From the NCBI RefSeq assembly GCF_900156255.1, contig NZ_FTMK01000006.1:62001-126000 (forward strand): a DNA stretch of 64,000 bases. Direction: 5' to 3'. Source of the stretch: Paracoccus thiocyanatus. Its GTDB lineage: Bacteria > Pseudomonadota > Alphaproteobacteria > Rhodobacterales > Rhodobacteraceae. The notes under the pieces are model-generated. The model was not told the origin of the DNA and did no database searches. It was given only the letters and a program-made list of their open reading frames with translations. This document shows, one piece after another, positions 8,254 to 16,654 of the stretch; positions within the stretch are counted from its first letter, which is position 1, and each line of letters opens with the position of its first letter. A program made the position numbers and the translations under genes.

Positions 8254-9507
8254 GTGCTGAAGATCGGCTTCTTCATTCCCGAGTTTCCGGGCCAGACGCA
8301 TATCTTCCTGTGGCGCGAGCGGCAGGCGCTGGCAGAGCTGGGGATTGATGCCGAACCCGTCTCGACCCGCCCGCCGCCGCGCGCCGTCGCCTCGCATAGC
8401 TGGGCGGCCGAGGCGCAGGCCCAGACCCGCTACCTGATGCCGCTGGGCGGCGAAGGGCTGGGCGCGGTCGCCGAATTCCTGCGCGCCGGCCCCGCCGGCT
8501 GGACGCGCGGCCTGGGCGCTGCAATGGCTGCCGAGGCGCAGGGCGCCAAAGGCCGGCTGCGGATGCTGGCGCTGCTGGCCATGGGCGCGCGGCTGAAGCG
8601 GATCGCCCGCCAGCAGGGCTGGGACCATATCCATGTCCATAGCTGCGCCGACAGCGCCAATATCGCCATGTTCGCCGAAAGGCTGGGCGGGCCAAGCTAC
8701 AGCCTGACCCTGCACGGCCCGACGCTGGAAGGCTACGGCCCGAACCAGCGGCAGAAATGGCGCCATGCCCGTTTCGCCACCATCATCTCGCAATTGCTGG
8801 CGCGGGTGGCCGAGCGCGAGATCGGCGCCGACCGCCCGGCCGTGGTCAATGTCGCGCCGATGGGGGTGGACCTGGACCAGATCCGCCGCCAGACCCCCTG
8901 GCAGCCGCCCGCGCCCGGCAAGGCGCTGCGCATCTTCACCTGCGGCCGGCTGAACGCGGTCAAGGGCCATGACCACCTGATCCAGACCGTCGCCCTGCTG
9001 CGCGCGCGCGGCATCGACGCCCGGCTGGACATCGCCGGCGAGGATGAACAGGGCGGCACCGGCTATCATCGCCACCTGGACGCGCTGATCGCCGAACAGG
9101 GGCTGACGGATGCGGTCACGCTTTTGGGCGCCGTCAGCGAAGACAGGGTGCGCGACGGGCTGGAGCGCGCGCATGTCTTCGCCCTGGCCAGCCTGAACGA
9201 GGGCATCTCGGTCGCGATCATGGAGGCGATGGCGATGGAAATGCCGGTGGTCGTCACCGATGTCGGCGGCAATCACGAACTGATCACCTCGGGGCGCGAC
9301 GCCATCCTGGTGCCGCCCGAACGCCCCCAGGCCATGGCGGACGAAATCGCCCGGCTTCTCGCCCATCCCGACGAGGCGCGGCGGCTGGCCCAGGCGTCCC
9401 GCGCCCGCGTCGCCGCCCAGTTCCACCACCGCCGCAGCGCCCAGGCCGTGGCCGACGGGCTGGCCCGCACCCTGCCCGCCGCCCGCCAGGCGCTGGCCCG
9501 CGCCTGA
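8254..9507 (+). CDS. GT4-family glycosyltransferase
   Basis: Glycosyltransferase of 417 residues with a GT-B fold (GT4 family, similar to colanic-acid or exopolysaccharide transferases). The N-terminus is KIGFFIPEFPGQTHIFLWRE. The C-terminal domain has FTCGRLNAVKGHDHLI, then SLNEGISVAIMEAMAMEMPV (the E-x7-E nucleotide-sugar motif) and VTDVGGNHELI. I use the GTG at 8254 because AAGGGG lies 7 bases before it; no in-frame ATG fits at this N-terminus. It probably acts at the cytoplasmic face in surface polysaccharide synthesis; donor and acceptor are unknown. Confidence 0.85.
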   Translation: MLKIGFFIPEFPGQTHIFLWRERQALAELGIDAEPVSTRPPPRAVASHSWAAEAQAQTRYLMPLGGEGLGAVAEFLRAGPAGWTRGLGAAMAAEAQGAKGRLRMLALLAMGARLKRIARQQGWDHIHVHSCADSANIAMFAERLGGPSYSLTLHGPTLEGYGPNQRQKWRHARFATIISQLLARVAEREIGADRPAVVNVAPMGVDLDQIRRQTPWQPPAPGKALRIFTCGRLNAVKGHDHLIQTVALLRARGIDARLDIAGEDEQGGTGYHRHLDALIAEQGLTDAVTLLGAVSEDRVRDGLERAHVFALASLNEGISVAIMEAMAMEMPVVVTDVGGNHELITSGRDAILVPPERPQAMADEIARLLAHPDEARRLAQASRARVAAQFHHRRSAQAVADGLARTLPAARQALARA

Positions 9508-9534
9508 TTTTTCCGAAAAGAGCCCGAGACGAAC

Positions 9535-11349
9535 ATGTTCCAGAATTACGACAGCCATTCCGACCCCGCCGCCCACCCGCCCCGGCTGGCGGCCTTGCGC
9601 CAGGCATTGGCCGCGCGCGACCTGGACGGTTTCCTGGTGCCGCGCGCCGATGCGCATCAGGGCGAATATGTCGCGGCGCGCGACGCGCGGCTGGCCTGGC
9701 TCAGCGGCTTCACCGGCAGCGCCGGGTTCTGCATCGTCACCCCCGACCGCGCCGGCGTGTTCATCGACGGCCGCTATCGCGTCCAGGTCAAGGCCCAGGT
9801 GGACCCGGCGCATTTCACCCCCGTCCCCTGGCCGGAAACCAAGCCCGCCGACTGGCTGCGCGACGCCCTGCCCGAGGGCGGCCGCATCGGCTACGACCCC
9901 TGGCTGCACACCCGCCGCGAGATCCGCGAGATGGAAAAGGGCTTGGCCGGCTCGGGCATCGCGCTGATCGCGCTGGACACGAACCCGGTCGATGCGATCT
10001 GGACCGACCAGCCCCAGCCGCCGGTGGGCGCGGTGCGGCTTTGGCCAGGCGAGATCGCGGGCGAAACCGCGGCCGAAAAGCGCGCCCGCATCGCCCACGC
10101 GCTGCGCGAGGCCGGCCAGCAGGCGGCGGTGCTGACCCTGCCCGATTCGCTTTCCTGGCTGCTGAACATCCGCGGCGCCGACGTGCCGAAAAACCCTGTG
10201 GTGCAAGGCTTTGCCATCATCGAGCAGAACGGCCATGTCGCCGTCTTCACCGACCCGGCCAAGTTCGGCGCCGAAGTGCGGGCGGCACTTGGCAACGAGG
10301 TTTCGGTTCTGCCGCTGGTGGCGCTGACCCCGGCGCTGACCAACCTGGCCGGCCCGGTGCGCGTCGATCCCGCGACCGCACCCGAACGGGTATTTGCGCT
10401 GATCGAAAGCATGAACACCCCCATCGCCGAGGGGCCGGACCCGGTGATCCTGCCGAAAGCGCGCAAAAACCCGGCCGAAATCGCCGGTATGCGCGCCGCC
10501 CATCTGCAAGACGGCGCCGCGGTGGCGGAACTTCTGCATTGGCTGGACGCAAGCGCGCCGCATCTGGATGCCAAGCCTCTGACCGAAATCGACGTGGCCA
10601 CGAAGCTGGAAGAATTGCGCCGCGCGCGCGGCATCCTCGACATCAGCTTCGACACCATCGCGGCCACCGGCCCCCATGCCGCGATTCCGCATTACCATGT
10701 CGATCGGGCCAGCAACCTGCGCATCCGGCCCGGCCATGTGCTGCTGGTCGATTCGGGCGGGCAATATCCCGACGGCACCACCGACATCACCCGCACCCTG
10801 CCGATGGGCGCGGTCGATCCGGCGGTGCGACGGCCCTATACCCGCGTGCTGCAAGGCATGATCGCCGTGTCGCGGGTTCAGTTCCCGCCCGGCATCGCCG
10901 GCTGCCATATCGACGCGCTGGCCCGCGCGCCGCTATGGGCCGAGGGCATGGATTACGACCACGGCACCGGGCATGGCGTCGGCGCCGGCCTGTCGGTGCA
11001 TGAAGGGCCGGTCAGGATCTCGCGCGTCTCGGACATCCCGCTTGCCCCCGGCATGATCCTGTCGAACGAGCCAGGCTATTACCGCGAAGGCAGCTTCGGC
11101 ATCCGCATCGAGAACCTGCTGGTGGTCGAGGAACGGGACGCCCCCGACGGGCGCGCGATGCTGGGCTTCACGACCCTGACCTTTGCCCCGATCGACCGCC
11201 GCCTGATCGAACCCGGCCTGCTGGCCCCGGCGGAAATCGCCTGGCTCGACGCCTATCACGCGCAGGTCCGCGAGAAGATATCGCCCCTGGTTCCGGACGA
11301 GGTGCGCGACTGGCTGCACCGCGCAACGCGGCCGCTGGGCAGCGCCTGA
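9535..11349 (+). CDS. pepP: Xaa-Pro aminopeptidase (M24 family)
   Basis: Cytoplasmic metallopeptidase of 604 residues that removes N-terminal residues preceding proline. Two creatinase-like N-terminal domains (PRADAHQGEYV, LAWLSGFTGSAGF) come before the pita-bread M24 domain. Metal ligands are visible in LLVDSGGQYPDGTTDITRT, HGTGHGVG, ILSNEPGYY and GIRIENLLVV. The length fits the long eukaryote-like APP1 type rather than short E. coli PepP. It starts 27 bases after the glycosyltransferase, so the two may be co-transcribed. A large hairpin follows its stop. Confidence 0.9.
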   Translation: MFQNYDSHSDPAAHPPRLAALRQALAARDLDGFLVPRADAHQGEYVAARDARLAWLSGFTGSAGFCIVTPDRAGVFIDGRYRVQVKAQVDPAHFTPVPWPETKPADWLRDALPEGGRIGYDPWLHTRREIREMEKGLAGSGIALIALDTNPVDAIWTDQPQPPVGAVRLWPGEIAGETAAEKRARIAHALREAGQQAAVLTLPDSLSWLLNIRGADVPKNPVVQGFAIIEQNGHVAVFTDPAKFGAEVRAALGNEVSVLPLVALTPALTNLAGPVRVDPATAPERVFALIESMNTPIAEGPDPVILPKARKNPAEIAGMRAAHLQDGAAVAELLHWLDASAPHLDAKPLTEIDVATKLEELRRARGILDISFDTIAATGPHAAIPHYHVDRASNLRIRPGHVLLVDSGGQYPDGTTDITRTLPMGAVDPAVRRPYTRVLQGMIAVSRVQFPPGIAGCHIDALARAPLWAEGMDYDHGTGHGVGAGLSVHEGPVRISRVSDIPLAPGMILSNEPGYYREGSFGIRIENLLVVEERDAPDGRAMLGFTTLTFAPIDRRLIEPGLLAPAEIAWLDAYHAQVREKISPLVPDEVRDWLHRATRPLGSA

Positions 11350-11352
11350 CGC

Positions 11353-11429
11353 CTTTCACCGTTTCACAAATACTCCGGCAACCGCGCCCCTGGGCGCTGT
11401 CGCATGGGTATTTGCGAAACGGCGAAAAG
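11353..11429. repeat. Large imperfect palindrome between convergent genes, probable bidirectional terminator
   Basis: The left arm 11353-11376 (begins CTTTCACCGTTTC) pairs with the right arm 11406-11429 (ends CGAAACGGCGAAAAG). There is one bulge and about three mismatches in 23 positions. Inside lies a perfect 6-bp hairpin, GCGCCC-CT-GGGCGC (11384-11397). The structure fills the gap between pepP and the DUF475 gene, which converge here. The right arm, including CGCATGGGTATTTG, recurs with few changes at 40875-40904, so this is also a dispersed repeat. Confidence 0.65.
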
Positions 11430-11437
11430 CGGTGATC

Positions 11438-12484
11438 TCAGCCCTGCGGGTGCCGCCGCCGCCAGGCCAGCGAGCTGAGAAAGGCCATGCCGATGAAGCC
11501 TGCACCCAGAAGCCCGGTGATCGCCTCGGGGATGGGACGCAGGGTCTGGACGAACATCATCACCGACAGCACGAAGATCGACCAGAAGGCGCCATGCTCC
11601 AGATAGCGAAAGGCGGCCAGCGTCCCGCGCTCGACCAGCATCACCGTCATCGAGCGCACATACATCGCGCCGATGCCCAGGCCGATGGCGATCAGGAACA
11701 GGTTCTGGGTCAGGGCGAAGGCCCCGATCACGCCGTCAAAGCTGAAGGACGCGTCCAGGACCTCCAGGTAGAGAAAGGCGCCGAAGCCGCCGCGCGCCAT
11801 GTCGGCATGCCGGGGCGCGCCGCCCCAGCGGTCCAGCACATGGCCCAGCATGTCCACCAGCAGATAGGTGATCACCCCCCAGATCGCGGCGATGATGAAG
11901 GCATGTTCCTTTTCCGCCGGCAGCCGGCCCACGATCACCAGCATGCAGATCAGCACGAAGCCGACCTCCATGCCGCGGATCTCGCCCAGCTTGCGCAGCG
12001 CGGCCTCGACGCCCTTGATCCAGTCCACGTCCTTGGCCTCGTCGAAGAAATAGTTCAGCGCCACCAGCATCAGGAACGAGCCGCCGAAGGCCGCGATCGG
12101 CAGATGCGCCTCATGGATGATGGCGGCATATTCCTGCGGCTGGGTGGCGGCCAGGCGCAGCGCCTCCCACGGCGCAAGATGCGCGGCGATGACCACCACC
12201 AGCAGCGGAAACACCACCCGCATGCCGAAGACCGCGATGATGATGCCCCAGGTCAGGAAGCGGCGCTGCCATTTCGGCACCATCTGCTTCAGCTTGTTGG
12301 CATTGACGATGGCATTGTCGAAGGAAAGCGAGATTTCCAGCACCGCCAGGATGCCGGCGATCAGGAAGAAGGAAAGCGCCCCGGCGCCGGTACCGTGAAA
12401 TTCCCAGCCCAGGAAAGCGGCAAGCGCCAATCCCGCGCCGGTGACGATAAAGGGCCAGGTCATATAGCTGAGGGTGGATCGCAT
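11438..12484 (-). CDS. DUF475 family membrane protein (TerC-like)
   Basis: Integral membrane protein of 348 residues in the DUF475 group, related to TerC-type transporters. It carries the paired acidic membrane motifs SLSFDNAIVNANKL near 52 and DASFSFDGVIGAFAL near 235, the hallmark of this superfamily, plus about eight hydrophobic segments. Members have been linked to metal-ion export or tellurite resistance, but the function here is not established. The ATG at 12484 is preceded by AAGGGAAG, so I take it rather than an ATG five codons earlier. Confidence 0.85.
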   Translation of the reverse strand: MRSTLSYMTWPFIVTGAGLALAAFLGWEFHGTGAGALSFFLIAGILAVLEISLSFDNAIVNANKLKQMVPKWQRRFLTWGIIIAVFGMRVVFPLLVVVIAAHLAPWEALRLAATQPQEYAAIIHEAHLPIAAFGGSFLMLVALNYFFDEAKDVDWIKGVEAALRKLGEIRGMEVGFVLICMLVIVGRLPAEKEHAFIIAAIWGVITYLLVDMLGHVLDRWGGAPRHADMARGGFGAFLYLEVLDASFSFDGVIGAFALTQNLFLIAIGLGIGAMYVRSMTVMLVERGTLAAFRYLEHGAFWSIFVLSVMMFVQTLRPIPEAITGLLGAGFIGMAFLSSLAWRRRHPQG

Positions 12485-12563
12485 CGGACTTCCCTTCATG
12501 GCTTGTCTCGCCGGTCTTATGCCCTGCGGGCAGGGGCGGCAAGGCGCGGCTTCGCTGGCGGCG

Positions 12564-13790
12564 TCAGGCCCGCGCCAGCACCGCCAGGTCGGCGACATTG
12601 GTGCCGGTCGCGCCCGTCACCACCAGCGCATCGCCCGCCGCCAGCGCCGGGGTCGAGTCGTTCCTGGCCAGCGCCGCCGCGGGGTCGATGCCGCCCGCCC
12701 GGATCGCCGCCGGCGTGCCGGGGCCGACCAGTCCGCCCGCCGCCTCGCCCGGACCGTCGCGCCCGTCGCTGCCGACCGCGGCAAAGGCCCAGTCGAAATC
12801 AACCGGCCGCGCCTGGGCCAGCAGCGCCAGCCGCAATGCCAGTTCCTGGTTGCGCCCACCCATGCCTTGGCCGACCAGCCTGACCGTGGTTTCGCCGCCA
12901 AAGGCCAGCGCCTGGCCGGGCCGCAGCCCCGCCGCCAGGGCCCAGATCGCCTGGGCGCAATCCTGCACGTCGCCCGCAAGCGGCAAGGGCGCGGGATCGG
13001 CCCCGGCCGCGACCATGGCCGCGACCGAAAGCGCGTTCGAGCCGACGAGGATGTTCCTGGCCGGCGGCAGGGCGCGGCGATCCTCGGGCCGCCGCAGCAC
13101 CGCCCGCGCCGCCTTGGGCATCTGCTCCCAGATGCCCAGCCTGCGCGCCAGTTCGGCCGCCTCGGCCCGCGTCCCGGCCGGCGCCACCGTCGGTCCCGAG
13201 GCGATCACCCGCAGGTCGTCGCCCGGCACGTCCGACAGGATCAGCGCCGCGACCGGCGCCCGCGACAGCCGCAGCCAGCCGCCGCCCTTGAGCCGCGACA
13301 GGCCCTGGCGGATCAGGTTGACCTGGGCAATATCCGCGCCCGAACCCAGCAGCAGCCGGTTCACCGCCTGCTTGTCGGCCAGCGTCATGCCATCGGCCGG
13401 TGCCGGCAGCATGGCCGAGCCGCCGCCCGAGATCAGTGCCAGCACCCGGTCCTGCGGCCCCGCCGAGCCAAGCCGGGCGATCACCGCCTCGGCCGCCGCC
13501 GCGCCCGCCTCGTCGGGCTGCGGATGGCCGGCGCGCATGACCCGCGCCCCCGCCAGCGCCGCGTCGTTGCCGGCGTTGGTGACGACCAGCGCCTCGGCCC
13601 CCGGCAGCGCCTGCAAGGCCGCCTGGGCCATGGCGCGGGCGGCCTTGCCGACGGCGATCACCAGCCAGCGCCCGCCCGGCCCCGGCGGATCGGCCAGCAC
13701 CTCGGCCATGCCGCGGGCCACCGCCGCGCCCGGATCGGCGGCGGCGATGCCGGCGCGGATCAGCGCCATGGCGCGCCCGCCCGGCGTCAT
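12564..13790 (-). CDS. Glycerate 2-kinase (MOFRL family)
   Basis: Enzyme of 408 residues with the GckA/TtuD/MOFRL fold, which phosphorylates D-glycerate to 2-phosphoglycerate; older annotations call it hydroxypyruvate reductase. Visible family strings are VIAVGKAARAMAQAAL, VTNAGNDAALAGARVMRAGH, ISGGGSAMLPAPADG, and the C-terminal MOFRL segment with GGETTVRLVGQGMGGRNQEL and TGATGTNVADL. Its ATG overlaps the stop of the dehydrogenase upstream as TGATG (13788-13792). That pairing suggests glyoxylate or hydroxypyruvate is reduced to glycerate and then phosphorylated into glycolysis. Confidence 0.88.
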   Translation of the reverse strand: MTPGGRAMALIRAGIAAADPGAAVARGMAEVLADPPGPGGRWLVIAVGKAARAMAQAALQALPGAEALVVTNAGNDAALAGARVMRAGHPQPDEAGAAAAEAVIARLGSAGPQDRVLALISGGGSAMLPAPADGMTLADKQAVNRLLLGSGADIAQVNLIRQGLSRLKGGGWLRLSRAPVAALILSDVPGDDLRVIASGPTVAPAGTRAEAAELARRLGIWEQMPKAARAVLRRPEDRRALPPARNILVGSNALSVAAMVAAGADPAPLPLAGDVQDCAQAIWALAAGLRPGQALAFGGETTVRLVGQGMGGRNQELALRLALLAQARPVDFDWAFAAVGSDGRDGPGEAAGGLVGPGTPAAIRAGGIDPAAALARNDSTPALAAGDALVVTGATGTNVADLAVLARA

Positions 13791-14740
13791 CAGTTCACCC
13801 GATCCGGCAGCGCCTGCCCCTCGGCAAAGGCGACCAGGTTGTTCAGCGCCCGCATCGCCATGGCAGTACGCACCTCTTCGGCGGCGGTGCCCAGATGCGG
13901 CAGCAAGGTCGCGTTTTCCATGGCGCAAAGCGCGGGCGAGACCCTGGGTTCGAATTCGTAGACGTCAAGCCCCGCGCCGGCGATCCGGCCCTGGGCCAGC
14001 GCCTCGGCCAGCGCCGCCTCCTCGACCACGTCGCCGCGGGCGATGTTGATCAGGTAGGAACGCGGCCCCAGCCGCTCCAGCGCATGCGCGCCGATCATGT
14101 GCCGGGTATCGGCCCCGCCGGGCACCGCGACGACGGCGAAATCCGACTGCGTCAGCAATTCGTCCAGCCCCCCGACCTGCCGGGCCGGAAAATCCAGGGA
14201 CGAGACCACCGAGCGGTTGTGAAAGATCACATCCATGCCGAAGCCGAAATGGCAGCGCCGCGCGATGGCCTTGCCGATGCGGCCCATGCCGATGATGCCG
14301 ACGGTGCGGCCGGTGACATGGCGGCCCAGCAGCTGCGTCGGCTCCCAGCCGGCCCATGCGCCGCGGCGCAACAGCCGCTCGCCCTCGCCGGCGCGGCGCG
14401 CGGTCATCAGGATCAGGGTCAGGGCGATGTCGGCGGTGGCCTCGGTCACGGCATCGGGGGTGTTGGTCACGGCGATGCCGGCCGCCGCGGCCGCCGCCAC
14501 GTCGATATGATTGTAGCCTGCGCCGAAATTCGCCAGCAGCTTGCAGCGCGGCCGGCCCTGAAAGGCCGCGGCGGTGAAACAATCGCCCAGCGTCGGCATG
14601 ATCGCATCGTAATCGGCCAGCGCCCGCGCCGCCTCGTCCACGCCAAGCCCGTCCTTGCGGTCCAGGATCTCGGTCTCGAACCGGGCCGATAGCGCATGTT
14701 CCGCCGCCTGCGTCATGCGGCGCGTCACCAGAAGCTTCAT
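13790..14740 (-). CDS. D-2-hydroxyacid dehydrogenase (glyoxylate/hydroxypyruvate reductase type)
   Basis: NAD(P)-dependent dehydrogenase of 316 residues. It has the Rossmann motif TVGIIGMGRIGKAIARR, the substrate-site arginine in LINIARGDVVEE, and the acid-base pair near VYEFEPRVSP and LLPHLGTAAEEVR. NFGAGYNHIDV in the substrate domain is typical of glyoxylate/glycerate dehydrogenases. The next gene is glycerate 2-kinase, which supports hydroxypyruvate or glyoxylate as substrate. Start and stop both overlap neighbours by one base in TGATG arrangements, so csaA, this gene and the kinase are one transcript. Confidence 0.87.
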   Translation of the reverse strand: MKLLVTRRMTQAAEHALSARFETEILDRKDGLGVDEAARALADYDAIMPTLGDCFTAAAFQGRPRCKLLANFGAGYNHIDVAAAAAAGIAVTNTPDAVTEATADIALTLILMTARRAGEGERLLRRGAWAGWEPTQLLGRHVTGRTVGIIGMGRIGKAIARRCHFGFGMDVIFHNRSVVSSLDFPARQVGGLDELLTQSDFAVVAVPGGADTRHMIGAHALERLGPRSYLINIARGDVVEEAALAEALAQGRIAGAGLDVYEFEPRVSPALCAMENATLLPHLGTAAEEVRTAMAMRALNNLVAFAEGQALPDRVN

Positions 14741-15081
14741 CAATACATCCTTCCGCCAAGGGGCACCGGGTGGTCCGGGCCGATCAGCACCACCTCGCCA
14801 TCTTCGTCGGGCAGGCCCAGCACCAGGACCTCGGACATGAAGGGGCCGATCTGGCGGGGCGGGAAATTCACCACCGCCAAGACCTGCCGGCCGATCAGCC
14901 CATCGGGCGCATAATGCCGGGTGATCTGCGCCGAGCTTTTGCGGGTGCCGATTTCCGGCCCGAAATCCAGCCACAGCCTAAGGGCCGGGCGCCGCGCCTG
15001 GGTGAAAGCTTCGGCGCGGGTGATGCAGCCGACGCGGATATCCACCTTTTCGAAATCGGCCCAGGCGATCGGATCGCTCAT
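14740..15081 (-). CDS. csaA: CsaA-like tRNA-binding domain protein
   Basis: A 113-residue OB-fold protein matching CsaA (tRNA-binding EMAP/Trbp111 type). The string DFEKVDIRVGCITRAEAF (9-26) opens the domain, followed by LDFGPEIGTRKSSAQIT, QVLAVVNFPPRQIGPFMSEV and a C-terminal LIGPDHPVPLGGRMY. CsaA was described as a secretion chaperone in Bacillus; RNA binding is predicted from the fold. It sits between proC and the hydroxyacid dehydrogenase with ATGA and TGATG overlaps. Confidence 0.88.
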   Translation of the reverse strand: MSDPIAWADFEKVDIRVGCITRAEAFTQARRPALRLWLDFGPEIGTRKSSAQITRHYAPDGLIGRQVLAVVNFPPRQIGPFMSEVLVLGLPDEDGEVVLIGPDHPVPLGGRMY

Positions 15082-15881
15082 TTCCCCAGCTCCCGCCCCC
15101 GCGCGGCGGCGGCGGCGATGGTGCGGCGCATCAGCGGCGGCAGGCCGGTCTCGGGGTCCATCAACTCGCGAAGCCCCGCCGCCGTGGTCCCGCCGGGCGA
15201 GGTCACGGCCTCGCGCAGCTTCGCGGGGTCCTCGTCCTCATGCACGGCCAGCGCGCCGGCCCCGGCCACGGTCGCCCGCGCCAGGTCCAGCGCCAGCGCC
15301 GGCGAAAGCCCCTCGGCCTCGCCCGCCGCGGCCATGGCTTCGATCATGTGGAACACATAGGCAGGCCCCGAACCGGACAGCGCCGTCACCGCATCCATCT
15401 GCTCTTCGCCCTCCAGCCGCACGACGCGGCCGACGGCGGACAGCAGCGCCTCGGCCAAGGCCATCTCGGCCTCGCCGGCCCGGCTGTTGCCGATGACGGC
15501 GGTGATGCCCTGGCCGATGGCCGCCGGGGTGTTCGGCATGGCGCGCACGATCGGCGCGGCGGGAAAAGCCGCCTCATAGGCGCCCAGCGTCACCCCCGCC
15601 GCGACCGAGACGACCAGCGGCCCCGCCCCGACCGACAGCCGCGGCAGCACATCCGTCATCATCTGCGGCTTGACGGCGATCACCAGCACGGCGGGCGCCT
15701 CGGGCAATTCTCCGTTGATCCAAATACCCAGATCCGACAGTTCCGCTCGCGGATTGGGGTCCAAGACATGCACCGCCCGCGCCGCCAGCCCGTTCTTCAG
15801 CCAGCCGTCCAGCAGTGCGCCGCCCATGCGGCCGCAGCCGACCAGCACCAGCCCGCGCGCGTTCAGATCCGAAAAATCCAT
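15078..15881 (-). CDS. proC: Pyrroline-5-carboxylate reductase
   Basis: Last enzyme of proline synthesis, reducing 1-pyrroline-5-carboxylate with NAD(P)H in the cytoplasm. The 267-residue protein has the dinucleotide motif LVGCGRMGGALLDGW, then VIAVKPQMM and VRAMPNTPAAIGQG. The ProC signature ALSGSGPAYVFHMIEAMAAA and SPGGTTAAGL complete the match. Length is normal. Its stop overlaps the csaA start as ATGA, so it heads the chain proC-csaA-dehydrogenase-kinase. A YbjN-like gene lies 38 bp upstream. Confidence 0.93.
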   Translation of the reverse strand: MDFSDLNARGLVLVGCGRMGGALLDGWLKNGLAARAVHVLDPNPRAELSDLGIWINGELPEAPAVLVIAVKPQMMTDVLPRLSVGAGPLVVSVAAGVTLGAYEAAFPAAPIVRAMPNTPAAIGQGITAVIGNSRAGEAEMALAEALLSAVGRVVRLEGEEQMDAVTALSGSGPAYVFHMIEAMAAAGEAEGLSPALALDLARATVAGAGALAVHEDEDPAKLREAVTSPGGTTAAGLRELMDPETGLPPLMRRTIAAAAARGRELGK

Positions 15882-15919
15882 GCCCTGCTCCCCGACTTGG
15901 CCCGCGCCAAGGCGGGTCT

Positions 15920-16420
15920 TCAGGCGCGACCGTAGGCCTCGGACATAGCGATGTCCATGGCGGCCTCGGGCGTGGCATCGCCCCAGCAGGCTAGCTGGAA
16001 ACAGGGATAGAAGCGCTCGCAGGCCAGGATGGCATTGCCGATCATCTGGCCTATCTGTTCGGGGCTGGCGATGGCATCGCCCGAAAGAACCAGCCCATAG
16101 CGCCAGACCATCAGCTTCTGCTGCGCCCAGAATGTGAAGCCGCCGTCCCAGACCTGGTCGTTGGCAAGGTTCAGCACCTCGTAAAGCGCCGGCAGCTTCT
16201 CGGCGGGCGGGTCCATGTCAAAGGTGCAGATCAGCCGCAGCACCTCTTCTCCGGGCGACCAGGCCAGCGTGATGGAATAGCTGCGCCACTGCCCCTCGAC
16301 CGCCATGGCGATCTGGTCCTCGGCCAGGCGGTCGAAATCCCATTCATGATGCGCCGCGACGGTTTCCACGATGTCGATGGGATGGATGTCGTCGCTGTGG
16401 ATGAAGTCAAGCTGTGCCAT
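15920..16420 (-). CDS. YbjN domain-containing protein
   Basis: A 166-residue soluble protein with the YbjN/type III secretion chaperone-like fold. It has the family pattern VETVAAHHEWDFDRLAEDQI, then LICTFDMDPPAEKLPALYEVLN and GGFTFWAQQKLMVWRYGLVL. The function of the family is unclear; E. coli YbjN affects stress and motility phenotypes. The ATG at 16420 follows GGGGCAGGAT, a reasonable ribosome-binding site, and gives a compact single domain. It is probably co-transcribed with proC, 38 bp downstream. Confidence 0.83.
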   Translation of the reverse strand: MAQLDFIHSDDIHPIDIVETVAAHHEWDFDRLAEDQIAMAVEGQWRSYSITLAWSPGEEVLRLICTFDMDPPAEKLPALYEVLNLANDQVWDGGFTFWAQQKLMVWRYGLVLSGDAIASPEQIGQMIGNAILACERFYPCFQLACWGDATPEAAMDIAMSEAYGRA

Positions 16421-16654
16421 ATCCTGCCCCCTGCCTGTCTGAAAGCGGGGCAAGGTTGAACCCCAACCCTGGCCCCAACCCTTGGTGGCCCAGACTACAC
16501 CCGGCATAGTTTCCGGAATGTGCCTACAACATATCGTGGGACGGTTCCACCGGGGTGTAAAGCGAAAATTCCGTTACCGGATGGCGACAACCGCCCGGCG
16601 GCGCTTGACCGCGCCCGCCCGCCCGGCTTCAAGAGCGCGCAAGGAGGATCAGCG

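Noticed and set aside
16500..16654. Cobalamin riboswitch upstream of cobC
   Set aside because: I looked for the B12-box (GCCACTG-type core and the GGTGCC/GCCAGGAGACC elements) and found none. The gene has a plain AAGGAGG leader.
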